Shown here: in pieces, positions 1-10,156 of the stretch
How positions within the stretch are numbered: position 1 is the stretch's first letter
How the letters are laid out: the number at the start of each line of letters is the position of its first letter
Assembly: GCA_951802425.1 (NCBI GenBank)
Contig: OX637796.1
Coordinates: forward strand, 3,224,001 to 3,288,000
Direction: 5' to 3'
Source: Clavaria fumosa
Taxonomy: Eukaryota; Basidiomycota; Agaricomycetes; Agaricales; Clavariaceae
Length of the DNA: 64,000 nucleotides
Notes under the pieces: generated by a model
What the model was told of the DNA's origin: nothing
The model's database searches: none
Seen by the model: only the letters and a program-made list of their open reading frames with translations
Position numbers and translations under genes: made by a program

Positions 1-2518
1 TCGGTGGCAAATCTGGGGATGCCTCGTTTAAGGATACCGCGAGCCTTCTACAGTCAATCAGTAACAAAAGCATCACCACCAATATTCAAAATATTGTAGC
101 CACTATCGGCGCTGTTGGGGCCGAGGAGATCTTGTCTCTCGACCCTACAGACAAGCAGGAGGGTTTTCGAGAGCTGGAGAGCTGGGTAGATGGGTCGCTG
201 GACATGTATAGAGTGCGTCCGCCCTCAAGTATATTTTACCTATAGAGGATTAACCCAAACAGCCTGAATTCCAACCCATATTATTTCCTATTTTCTGCCA
301 TTTCTACCTCGATCTCGTACAACACGGCTTTCGAGACGCGGGTGCGTTCCTTTTCACAATTTTAGATCACATGTAACGTCCGTTCTCAGCCATCAATTTT
401 TTCACAACCTTCTCCTCGTCTCTCGCTTCTTATCATAATAGCACCTTGCATCACCTCCGAACCCTCCTCCTCCCCTCTCATGTCCAAAATGACGAACTGG
501 CCCAACGGTTTAGAAATGAAAAGTATGTTATTCGAATGAGTAAATCCGGCTTCAGTTTGCTAGTTGGCTGGTTGACGGAAGGTGTCGGCGGAGAAGCGCT
601 CGGGGCTGGTATCGGCTTCTCCGGAGATAAAGGCAAGCGGGGTAGGGCAGCTGTTATGCGTGTAGTTAATAATCACCTTCGCTTTGACGGTAAGTGTATT
701 AGACTTTGCGGGGTGGTGTTACTCATGTCTACAATTCAGTAACTTCGGCCAGCGCCACTTCAGTCAATCCCAATGCATGGGAAGAGTCAACTGGTCTTCT
801 CTCCTCTCTGATACCTCAACAGCCAGGTGCTTCCACGCCTTTGATCAGCTCACATGCGTACAATCTCTCAAAGGGAGAGCTCAAACTTGGGCCCTTGCCC
901 CTCCCTGATGAGCTTTGCACGGAAGCTGAGCGAATATTGCGTGAACAGACTCTCATTTGCGATCCTTCCGAGCCCCCTTATACCCGTCCTACTGCAGCTC
1001 CCGGTACCGTTTCACCGACAGAAGTTAACTTATTACCTGGACCACCAACATTCAAAACGATGGACGTCAGAAGAGAGGTTGAGAGAGTTGTAGATGCCAG
1101 GAAACGAATCAGGCTCGAGCCTTCTGCCTTGAATGGCGTAGATCCCAATTCTGTCCAGGCATCTACCGTAAGGGCCAAGGCGTTGCCCAGCATTTGCGCG
1201 TATACGCTGCATGACGTTCCAGAAGGGTGAACCAGATATCTCCTCACAGTGTTTGGCTTTCGTCTCAATATTCTGTAGCGCGCCGTCTTGCACTTTCTCC
1301 ACCGACCTTTCACTCATGGCTGTCGGATTCGCGGAGAGTTATATTCGGCTCTGGAATCTTAAGGGTGAGAAGCTGAAGGGAATGAGAAGCGACTTCCAAT
1401 CAAGCACGATTCGAGATGGTATGTTCTTCTTTAGTCACTAGCACAGCGTGATAACATAACCTTTGCTAGCCACTTCTCTCCGCAAAATTCGCGAGAAGGG
1501 TGGCACTGCCACTCGTAAACTGATCGGACACAGCGGTCCAGTGTACTCGCTTTCCTTTGATCCCCTGTGCGGATCAGCTGCACCTCCCAAATACCTTCTC
1601 TCAGCTTCTGCCGATGCCACCACACGACTATGGTCGCTCGATACGATGACCAATATCATGGCATACCGCGGTCATCAGAATCCTATTTGGGATGTCGAGT
1701 GGAGTCCTATGGGCATCTACTTTGCTACAGGAAGTCGGGACCGGACTGCGAGGTTATGGTCAACAGACAAATGTAGTGCGCTGAGGGTGTATGCAGGGCA
1801 TCTCAGTGATGTCAATGTACGTCAATATGCACCGATTCTACCTCGTTCTGACGCCAATGAATGAAGGCCGTGAGGTTTCATCCAAACTCCCTTTATCTCG
1901 CGACGGCATCTAGCGATTGGACCGCGCGACTGTGGGATGTGCAACGCGGGTCATGTCTCCGCGTTTTCATCGGGCATCAAGGGATTGTGTCGTCCCTCGC
2001 TATGAGCCCGGATGGGCGTTTGTTAGCTAGCGCAGGTTCGCTCTCCTTTCCGTGGCTTCACGGGAAATGCTGAGCACTCAAACAACGACCTTTAGGGGAG
2101 GATCTCGCCATCAATCTCTGGGATCTTGGTTCCGGCAAACGGATCAAGAAAATGACAGGGCACACGGCGTCGATCTACTCCCTCGCCTTCAGTGCTGAGT
2201 CAACGTTGCTTGTGAGTGGTGGGGCGGACTGGACAGTACGGTGCTGGGATGTCAAAGCGTCCGGAGGACTGCCTGAGAAGGCAAAGGAAAATGGCACAGG
2301 CGATGTCGACCACGCGAATGGTATGGATGAAAACATCGCGACGTGCGTTTGTTTCACCCTATGATCGGCGCACCATCCCGTAAGCTGACAGGTTACTCCA
2401 CAGCACTGACCTTATGAGTACCTTTCCGACTAAACGTACACCCATAATCAACATCCAGTTCACCCCCAGGAATCTCTGCCTGGTTGCCGGTTCATACCTT
2501 TCTCCAGATGCAAGATGA
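1..2518 (+). CDS. TAF5: TFIID subunit TAF5 (WD40), 5'-truncated by window edge
   Basis: TAF5 is a scaffold subunit of TFIID, and in many fungi also of SAGA, acting in the nucleus in RNA polymerase II preinitiation. The window opens inside the TAF5 N-terminal (NTD2) domain; after splicing one reads [13 protein letters not shown], then [12 protein letters not shown] linker follows, with the typical ICAYTLHD entry into a C-terminal WD40 propeller (repeats with [24 protein letters not shown] and DWTVRCWD). Introns by frame continuity: 213-262, 342-389, 690-739, 1227-1278, 1419-1469, 1817-1866, 2036-2095 and 2343-2403. The protein ends GSYLSPDAR and a TGA at 2516-2518. This is the intact parent of the broken TAF5 pieces at 4.9-6.1 kb and 8.15-9.1 kb. 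The family call is very secure; the 5' end lies outside the window. Confidence 0.95.
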
Positions 2519-2657
2519 GGGGAACATGATTTGCGTTAGCAACCCTCCCTCTTTGTACTTTTGCTCTTCATGGTGATATGTCGTTGAACTAATCTATGTA
2601 TTTGGAAATTCTGTACATAATTTCCATCTCCAGTCTTTCACAACAAATGCTTGGAGG

Positions 2658-3766
2658 TCAAGGATTATCGACCGCTTGGAGTAGCCACATATCAATAATA
2701 GCCTGCCGCCAAGCTGCAGTATCCAACTGCACACGATCATTGTTACCATAAGCCTCAGGTGCTTGTCCTCTGAAGATGTCAGAAAGAAGAATATACAGGG
2801 GTGTTGAGGCCTGAGTCCAGTCTGCTTCCCAAACCATGCGGGCTACCCTTTGCCGACCAGTAGGCAAGTGTGGAGGTTGGCTTAGGGGAAAGCCTCTCCA
2901 CAATTGGACAGTGATTCGTGGAAGATTCGGGTGGGAGGGGCCTGGGGGGTCAATCGAGAGGAGGATGACCAGCTGTACCTGATAAAATACATGTGAGTGC
3001 AATGCATCAAAGGAGAAGTTTGGATAACCTCAGGCATGTGTTCGAGCCAAAGCCTGGCATCAATTTTTAGCTGTGTAAGGCTTTCTGAATCGCCAACCTC
3101 AAGAATGACACTTGGAAGGTGAGAATCAGCCGGTCGGACAGCAGAGTCTGGCTCCTTCTTATGTGGTCCAAGATGAAAAGCTGGATGAAGAAAGGTAAGC
3201 TGAGACTCTGATTATGCATCTCATCAAACATACTTGTTGACCCCATGTCCTTGCACCCTGGAGGCACTCTAGGATGTGGCAGGGTGGTCAATTCTGTGAG
3301 AGCTCCAAAAAGTTCATGAATCCAATATCTATTGGCCCCCTCATGAACTGCACTTGGCATGAACCTGATAATAAAGTTGTAGTCATCACTATATGTCACC
3401 CTAGAACAAAATCAGAAATTGGGCCTGCATCAGATATTTAACTCACCTCATTGCCCTACGGCGATCTAGTTTGTCAAGCCTATTGTAGGCAGACTCAAGT
3501 TGGTCTGGACGAACATTGAAGTAGTAGACATATACTCCTCCATCTGAAGCACTGCAGGTAGAGTAAATGAATTAAATTGATCATACCACTAGCACATCCA
3601 CTCACCTTCTTACTTCTGACCAGATTTTGTTTATGGCTTTTCGGAATGTTGTCTCATTTTGAGGACATTGAATGGAATCAATAGCTTTTGGTGAGTTTGA
3701 TGATAAATTGGGACTTGGCATTGTGAATGGGGTATCACCAGTATCACCAGCAGTGCAGACTGACAT
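2658..3766 (-). CDS. Putative PD-(D/E)XK-like protein, copy 1
   Basis: I do not recognise a named family. Reading on the minus strand from ATG 3766, five exons splice cleanly: 3766-3606, 3551-3447, 3400-3234, 3180-3029 and 2978-2658. They total 906 nt, or 301 aa. The core reads LPSVILEVGDSESL, then a helix with QLKIDARLWLEHMPE, then VQLVILLSID and later RITVQLWRG. A strand ending in an acidic residue, a helix, then two hydrophobic strands resembles PD-(D/E)XK or Uma2-like nuclease folds; that is inference. The usual (D/E)-x-K lysine is absent (E-V-G), so any catalytic lysine would have to come from elsewhere, for example QLK. A near-identical copy at 6099-7204 keeps every splice site and frame, which supports real coding. 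It lies tail to tail against TAF5. Confidence 0.72.
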
Positions 3767-3817
3767 GGTGGTCAAAGTACAACGTTATGAAGCTTGAAGC
3801 TTGAAGATTATTGACAC

Positions 3818-4727
3818 ATGTATTTCGCAGCTCATCAACGGCCACTCTTGCATATCTCAATATCCCTCAGCATTGCGATTGATCTGCTCGCAAGTTTCGT
3901 ACAGCCCCTAGGACTTGCCATCCAGCGGAAGAGCCACATCCTTAAAGTAATGATGCCCTGCCGTTTGAACATTGCAAGCACGAGTGCTGTCGGCCGTGCG
4001 TGCTCTGTCGGCCTCGCAGATTTACATTCACTTTAACAACGCCAATCCTTAGTTTGTGGCTCCTAGGCTTTGGTACGTCCTTGTCTACATAACGCAGGCC
4101 AGCGTCAACGCTGACGCTCTGAGAACTCCACAGCGATATATATCCCTTCGAACGGCCTCCGCTTCCTAGTGCAGATAGCCTCCCTCCTGGTCGTCACCTT
4201 AACGCCACTTGGGGCTGTCTCTCTGCTTTGGAACGCCTTCTTTGCGCGCCTGCTTCTCGGCGATGTTTTCTCCCGTGGATGATTGTTGGTACATTGCTGA
4301 TCGCTGGCGGCGCATCTTGATTGCCCTGTTTGGCGTCGCCCCGGAACAGTCGCGGTCGCTAGAGGACTTGCTGCATCTGTTCAGTCGCCCAGCTTTCATC
4401 ATCTACTTTTCGCTGCGAAACGTAGTCTTCCTTGTTGCTGTGGTCATCGTGAGTCTCTACTTTTGTGGGTTGGTTGACATCTCTCAGAACTGTTGATGCC
4501 ACAGGCACACGTCATGGAGTTCTCCTTAAGCAAACGACTAGCCACAAGGTCGTATTTACTTCAAACATCTCCTAGATCTCCATCCCTGACCTCTCATGTT
4601 GCGCTCGTCGCGGACACAAACGAGCTTCCTACCGAACGCACACCCCTCTTAGATCCCAAATCTGCAAACTCCGCCTCAGTCTTCTCGCTATCAAACCATG
4701 ACTCCCTCTCCACAAAGTGCACGCGCG
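3818..4727 (+). pseudogene. NIPA-transporter fragment, composite block 1
   Basis: This stretch matches the native NIPA gene at 13373-15443 in opposite orientation, from the first membrane segment (LLHISISLSIAIDLLASF) through the exon encoding NELPTERTPLLDPK. Intron sequences are still present (for example the stretch ending gagaactccacag near 4130 and the one before 4505), so it arose by DNA duplication and not by retroposition. It is broken: about 5 extra nucleotides after RKSHIL shift the frame, and a one-base loss near 4315 puts a TGA in the conserved LLIAGGA segment. Homology stops around 4725-4732, where the sequence switches to the membrane-protein gene. No function is expected, although a 194-aa ORF (4493-5077) runs across the junction. 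Confidence 0.85.
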
Positions 4728-4908
4728 TTCCTTACATGCCGGAACAACACAACCCGGCCGCCGTCAACACCGCGGCGACGATGTTTGACCCCTCAACGAG
4801 TGACCGGGTCGCAGCTCGGTGGGTCGCAATTCTCGGCCCCCAAGAGCCACAGTGGCGGATCGCAGTTATCTGGGCCCCAGAACTTCGGTGGGTCATAGTG
4901 CTCCGCCT
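4728..4908 (+). pseudogene. Membrane-protein fragment (SQF/GGS repeats), composite block 1
   Basis: About 180 bp match the cytoplasmic-tail coding region of the gene at 10759-12998: native YMPGQYNPATVNTAATM against YMPEQHNPAAVNTAATM here, followed by the GGSQFSAP repeat region. One extra base after the DPS codons shifts the frame. The repeat then stays readable only in a neighbouring frame (GSQLGGSQFSAPKSHS). The fragment is sandwiched between the NIPA and TAF5 pieces. The right junction (4901-4911) lies at CTCCGC, a hexamer present in both parents at that point. The same arrangement occurs at 7972-8153. Confidence 0.83.
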
Positions 4909-6085
4909 TCCAAAATTCGCGAGAACGGCGGCATGGCCACGCGTAAACCGATCGGACACAGCGATCCAGTGTACTCGCTTTCCTTTGATCCCCTGTGCGG
5001 ATCAGCTGCACCTCCCAAATACCTTCTCTCAGCTTCTGCTGATGTCACCACACGATTATGGTCGCTCGATACGATAACCAACGTCGCGGCATACCGCGGT
5101 TATCAGAATCCTGTTTGGGATGTTGAGTGGAGTCCTATGGGCATCTACTTTGCTACAAGGAGTCGGGACTGGTGCGAGATTATGGTTAACGGACAAATGC
5201 AGTGCGTTGAGGGTGTATGCAGGGCATCTCAGTGATGTCAACGTACGTCGAAATGCACCGGTCTTGAGCCTTCTACCTCGTTCTGACACCAATGAGTGAA
5301 GTAAATCGACGCTGTGTCCTTGTCATTTTCTTGATCCGCTTGCCGGAAGCAAGATCCCAGAGATTGATGGCGATTTCCTCCCCTAGAGGTCGTTGTTTGA
5401 ATGCACAGCATGAGCAACCATTTCCCATGAAGCTACGGAAGGGAGAGCGAACCTGCGCCGGCTAATGAACGCCCATCCGGGCTCATAGCGAGGGACGACA
5501 CGATCCTCTGATTCCCGATGAAAACGCGGAGACATGACCCACGTTGCACATCCCACAATCGCGCGGTCCAATCACTAGACGCTGCCGCGAGATAAAGGGA
5601 GTTTGGATGAAACCTAACGGCCTCTCTCGCCTTCAGTGCTGAGTCGACATTGCTTGTGGGTGGTGAAGCCGACTGGACAGTACGGTGCTGGGATGTCAAA
5701 GCGTCCGGAGGACTGCCTGAGAAGGCAAAGGAAAATGGCACAGGCGATGTCGACCACGCGAATGGTGTGGATGAAAACATCGCGACGTGTGTTTGTTTCA
5801 CCCTATGATTGGCGCACCATCCTGTAAGCTGACAGGTTATTCCACAGCACTGACCTTATGAGTACCTTTCCGACTAAACGTACACCCATAATCAACATCC
5901 AGTTCACCCCCAGGAATCTCTGCCTGGTTGCCGGTTCATACCTTTCTCCAGATGCAAGATGAGGGGAATATGATTTGCGTTAGCAACCCTCCCTCTTTGT
6001 ACTTTTGCTCTTCATGGTGATGTCGTTGAACTAATCTATGTATTGGAAGTTCTGTACATAATTTCCATCTCCAGTCTTTCAGGAC
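4909..6085 (+). pseudogene. TAF5 3' fragment with internal inversion, composite block 1
   Basis: This is a degenerate copy of TAF5 from the KIRENGG exon through its 3' flank. The first WD repeats are recognisable ([24 protein letters not shown] region near 4970-5040), but the repeat near 5150-5200 is frameshifted (RSRDWCEIMVNG). The block corresponding to native 1867 to about 2176 is inverted here (about 5301-5622), so the WD repeat beginning [12 protein letters not shown] is read on the minus strand. Direct orientation resumes at about 5623, continues to the native stop context (GATGCAAGATGA near 5950) and through the 3' flank. Introns are retained. It cannot encode a propeller. It abuts the second PD-(D/E)XK-like gene exactly as native TAF5 abuts the first. 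Confidence 0.88.
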
Positions 6086-6098
6086 AAATGCTTGGAGG

Positions 6099-7204
6099 TC
6101 AAGGATTATCGACCGCTCGGAGTAGCCACGTATCAATAATAGCCTGCCGCCAAGCTGCAGTATCCAACTGCACACGATCATTGTTACCATAAGCCTCAGG
6201 TGCTTGTCCTCTGAAGATGTCAGAAAGAAGAATATACAGGGGTGTTGAGGCCTGAGTCCAGTCTGCTTCCCAAACCATGCAGGCTACCCTTTGCCAACCA
6301 GTAGGCAAGCATGGAGGTTGGCTTGGGGGAAAGCCTCTCCACAATTGGACGGTGATTCGTGGAAGATTCGGGTGGGAGGGGCCTGGGGGGTCAATCGAGA
6401 GGAGGATGACCAGCTGTACCTGATAAAATACATGTGAGTGCAATGCATCAAAGGAGAAGTTTGGATAACCTCAGGCATGTGTTCGAGCCAAAGCCTGGCA
6501 TCAATTTTTAGCTGTGTAAGGCTTTCTGAATCGCCAACCTCAAGAATGACACTTGGAAGGTGAGAATCAGCCGGTCGGACAGCAGAGTCTGGCTCCTTCT
6601 TATGTGGTCCAAGATGAAAAGCTGGATGAAGAAAGGTAAGCTGAGACTCTGATTATGCATCTCATCAAACATACTTGTTGACCCCATGTCCTCACACCCT
6701 GGAGCCATTTGATGCGGCAGGGTGGTCAATTGTGTGAGAGCTCCAAAAAGGAGATGAACCCATTTTCTATTGGCCCCCTCATGAACTGCACTTGGCATGA
6801 ACCTGATAATAAAGTTGTAGTCATCACTATATGTCACCCTAGAACAAAATCAGAAATTGGGCCTGCATCAGATATTTAACTCACCTCATTGCCCTACGGC
6901 GATGAAGTTTGTCAAGCCTATTGAAGGCAGACTCAAGTTGGTCCGGACGAACATTGAAGTAGTAAACATATACTCCTCCATCTGAAGCACTGCAGGTAGA
7001 GTAAATGAATTAAATTGATCATACCACTAGCACATCCACTCACCTTCTTACTTCTGACTGGATTTTGTTTATGGCTTTTTGGAATGTTGTCTCATTTTGA
7101 GGACATTGAATGGAATCAATAGCCTTTGGTGAGTTCGACGATAAATTGGGACTTGGCATTGTGAATGGGGTATTGCCAGTATCACCAGCAGTGCAGACTG
7201 ACAT
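6099..7204 (-). CDS. Putative PD-(D/E)XK-like protein, copy 2
   Basis: This is a second copy of the gene at 2658-3766, read on the minus strand from ATG 7204, with the same five-exon structure and intact splice signals. It encodes about 300 aa. Differences are mostly substitutions (for example HELFGALTE to HLLFGALTQ, MWLLQAV to TWLLRAV). One 3-nt deletion removes a residue where copy 1 reads PHPRVPPG and this copy reads PHQMAPG. Retention of frame through an indel suggests purifying selection or recent duplication. The core LEVGDSESL, DARLWLEHMPE and VQLVILLSID segments are conserved. The function is unknown; a PD-(D/E)XK-like fold is inferred from the motif order only. It is flanked by the two composite pseudogene blocks. 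Confidence 0.72.
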
Positions 7205-7279
7205 GGTGGTCAAAGTACAACGTTAGGCACAAAGGCAGTGGCACATTGAAGGATTTCAAGACCATGCCTCTCTTCGTCC

Positions 7280-7971
7280 TCGCAGCTCGTCAACGGCCAC
7301 TCATGCGTGTCTCGATACCCCTCAGCATTGCGATTGGTCTGCTCGCAAGTTTCATACAGTCCCTAGGACTCACCATCCAGCAGAAGAGCTGTCAATGCTG
7401 ATGCTCCGAGAACTCCACAGTGATATATATCTCTTCGAACGACCTCGGCTTCCTGGTGCTGATAGCCTCCCTCCTGGTCGTCACCTTAATGCCACTTGGG
7501 GCTGTCTCTCTGCTTTGGAACACCTTATTTGCGAACCTGCTTCTCGGCGATGTTTTCTCCCCGTGGATGATTGTTGGGTACATTGCTGATCGCTGGCGGC
7601 GCTATCTTGATTGCCCTGTTTCGTCGCCCAGCCTTCACCGCCTACTTTTCGCCGCGAAGCGTAGTCTTCCTCGTTGCTGTGGTCATCGCGAGTCTCTGCT
7701 TCTGTGGGTTGGTTGACATCTCTCAGAACTGTTGATGCCACAGGCACACGTCGTAGAGTTCTCCTTGCGCAAAGGACTAGCCACGAGGTCGTATTTACTT
7801 CAAACCTCTCCTAGATCTCCATCCCTGACCCCTCGTCGCTCCGTTGCGCTCGTCGCGGACACAAACGAGCTTCCTACTGAATGCACACCCCTCTTAGATC
7901 CCAAATCTGCGAACTCCGCCTCAGTCTTCTCACTATCAAATCATGACTTCCTCTCCACAAAGTGCACGCGC
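7280..7971 (+). pseudogene. NIPA-transporter fragment, composite block 2
   Basis: This is a second fragment of the NIPA transporter with the same content and right-hand breakpoint as 3818-4727. It opens with LFVLAARQRPLMRVSIPLSIAIG. Between the RKS codons (7385-7390) and the next exon, sequence carrying the end of native exon 1, the next small exon and flanking introns is missing. The conserved GGA segment near 7600 is frameshifted, and sequence corresponding to the region after CPVS/CPQF is deleted. It includes the exon MMPQAHVVEFSLRKGLATRS, from which a 223-aa ORF (7732-8403) extends across the later junctions. Confidence 0.83.
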
Positions 7972-8153
7972 GTTCCTTACTTGCCGGAACAACACAACCC
8001 GGCCGCCGTCAACACCGCAGCGACGATGTCTGACCCCTCAACGAGTGACCGGGTCGCAGCTCGGTGGGTCGCAATTCTCGGCCCCCAAGAGCCACAGTGG
8101 CGGATCGCAGTTATCTGGGCCCCAGAACTTCGGTGGGTCATAGTGCTCCGCCT
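7972..8153 (+). pseudogene. Membrane-protein fragment, composite block 2
   Basis: This is the counterpart of 4728-4908: the NPAAVNTAATMSDPS and GGSQFSAP region of the gene at 10759-12998, with the same one-base frameshift and the same two breakpoints. Identical junctions in both blocks show that the three-gene fusion happened once and was then duplicated. Confidence 0.83.
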
Positions 8154-9140
8154 TCCAAAATTCGCGAGAACGGCGGCATGGCCACGCGTAAACCGATCGG
8201 ACACAGCGGTCCAGTGTACTCACTTTCCTTTGATCCCCTGTGCGGATCAGCTGCACCTCCCAAATACCTTCTGCCGATGCCACCACACGATTATGGTCGC
8301 CCGATACGATGACCAACGTTATGGCATGCATCTCAGTGATGTCAACGTACGTCGAAATGCACCGGTGTTGAGCCTTCTACCTCGTTCTGACGCCAATGAG
8401 TGAAGGCCGTTAGATTTCATCCAAACTCCCTTTATCTCGCGGCAGCGTCTAGTGATTGGACCGCGCGACTGTGGGATGTGCATGTCTCCGCGTTTTCATC
8501 GGACATCAGAAGATCGTGTCGTCTCTCGCTATGAGCCCGGATGGGCGTTTATTAGCCAGTGCAGGTTCGCTCTCCCTCTCGTAGCTTCATGGGAAATGGT
8601 TGCTCATGCTGAGCATTCAAACAACGACCTCTAGGGGAGGATCCCGCCATCAATATCTGGGGTCTTGGTTCCGGCAAGCGGATCAAGAAATGACCGGGCA
8701 CACGGCGTCGATCTACTCTCTCGCGTTCATTACTGAGTCGACATTGCTTGTGAGTAGTTAGGCCGACTGGACAGTACGGTGCTGGGATGTCAAAGCGTCC
8801 GTAGGACTGCCTGAGAAGGCGAAAGAAAACGGCAAAGGCGATGTCGACCACGTGAATGGTGTAGACGAAATATCGCGACGTGCATTTGTTTCACCCCATG
8901 ATCGACACACTGCCCCGTAACCTGACAGTTTACTAGTACTGACTTTATGTGTGCCTTTCCGACAAAGCGTACCCATAATCAACATCCAGTTCACCCCAGG
9001 AATCTCTGCCCTCTGATTCGTACCTATCTCCAGATGCAAGACGTTCTTTCATTAGCAACCCTTCCTCCTGGTGATGCGTCGTAGAACTCTATTGGAAATT
9101 CTGTACACAAATTCCATCTACAGACTTTCAGGATTTAAGG
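8154..9140 (+). pseudogene. TAF5 3' fragment, composite block 2
   Basis: This is a degenerate TAF5 copy, not inverted. From the KIRENGG exon it runs into the first WD repeat, then loses a short segment (LLSASAD is cut to LLPMP) and about 140 bp of the next repeat near 8320. It continues through the AVRFHP region near 8403-8570, the intron after ASAG, the GEDPAIN exon, and the 3' flank up to CTTTCAGGAT at about 9137. An in-frame stop interrupts the repeat matching native [12 protein letters not shown] (TGAGTAGTTAGGC near 8750-8762). Unlike native TAF5 and block 1, it is not followed by a PD-(D/E)XK-like gene, so this end may mark the original right edge of the array. Confidence 0.85.
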
Positions 9141-9331
9141 GCGGATTTCTGACTGCTTGGCCGTAACTGGTCACGTGCGCGTATAAGGTCTCCAATTGCC
9201 AACACGCAACAAGCACCTCTCTAACTTACTACGACCGTCCAACATTTGATTCAGTGATACACCAGAGGCCGTATCTACGTTGGTGGCTAACTGTGATTTC
9301 ACGACACTCAATGCTAAATAATGCTCTACAG

Positions 9332-10156
9332 ATGGAGCATACTATGGACGTGGATGACGGTCGGACGACCCCACAACCACCTGTCCGCGCGGTGTCTGCA
9401 GACAGCTTTTCTCTTCTCAGTAGGCCATTTCTCCTCCGCATTCTGTGACTGTCTACCATGCGTTGTGCGAAGCTCCTCCTCCTCCTCAACGAGAACCTTT
9501 CCGCGACATACCTGTCAAAGTACACATCCGAAGACCGGAAAGAGACGAGTGGAAGTACCTCGGACGCGGGATCGCCACATACGAGCACAGCGAACACTCT
9601 TCCCGTGTTGGTCAGTGTTGAGCCATTCAAATTTTGGCGACCTCCTAAAAGCCGCTGCTCGTTGGTCAGTGATCCGGTCGTTGACTTCGAGGGCCGAAAT
9701 CGTTGTCTTCAACGAAGTGGGGTTTCCTTCTCCCGAACAGCGTCATCTCCGTCGCTGACACGGCTGTCTTCTCAAATAAAACAGGGAACCGACTTGCAGG
9801 CCGAGAAACGCGGCAAGTTCGTCATCCTTGCCTGCGTGGACGGAACACGCGTCGTTTCCTGGTCGTTCAATGTGCGTTGTGCGGACACGATTTCCCTCTC
9901 GCCGTCTTTTTGCCTCTCACGCCGACACCCCTTTCGCCGCTTCCCACAGGCGCTGAACAATTCGCAGACGCTGCGCCTCATGGCCAGCATCGAGCTCGCG
10001 TGCAACCAGCCAACCATGCAAAGGAATCTCAAGCGACGCGTCGAGCGCGTCATTAGAGACGACAGACAGCGCCGACATAACCGGCGCAAGGCCCAAGAAG
10101 CCATGATCGATGCTTTCGCGAGGCAGAACATTGCCGAACAACCACCTGTGGACTAA
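9332..10156 (+). CDS. Unknown small protein, possibly PH-like fold
   Basis: The best model has five exons: 9332-9419, 9473-9610, 9670-9716, 9785-9871 and 9950-10156 (567 nt, 188 aa). It reads MEHTMDVDDGR, then a Pro run, VKVHIRRPERDEWKYLGRGI, SSRVVIRSLTSRAEIVVF, GKFVILACVDGTRVVSWSF, and a basic C-terminal helix with RVERVIRDDRQRRHNRRK. Repeated short strands followed by a helix suggest a PH/EVH1-like domain, but that is only shape. The first intron is uncertain: the skipped segment reads as SVTVYHALCEAP in the frame of exon 2, so exon 1 may be read differently or a one-base shift may be present there. I do not recognise a named family. It is the first intact gene right of the TAF5 array. A CACGTG lies upstream at 9172-9177. 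Confidence 0.62.

Noticed and set aside
5433..5801. 122-codon minus-strand ORF with a WD repeat
   Set aside because: It exists only because of the local TAF5 inversion; half of it is antisense of a TAF5 exon, so it is not treated as a gene.
2640..9140. Classical transposon with terminal inverted repeats
   Set aside because: No terminal inverted repeats or target-site duplications were found by eye at the edges of the nuclease-like genes, and no transposase or reverse transcriptase motif is present.
9229..9630. 133-codon minus-strand ORF
   Set aside because: It is antisense to exons 1-2 of the 9332-10156 gene, whose spliced frame is more convincing.
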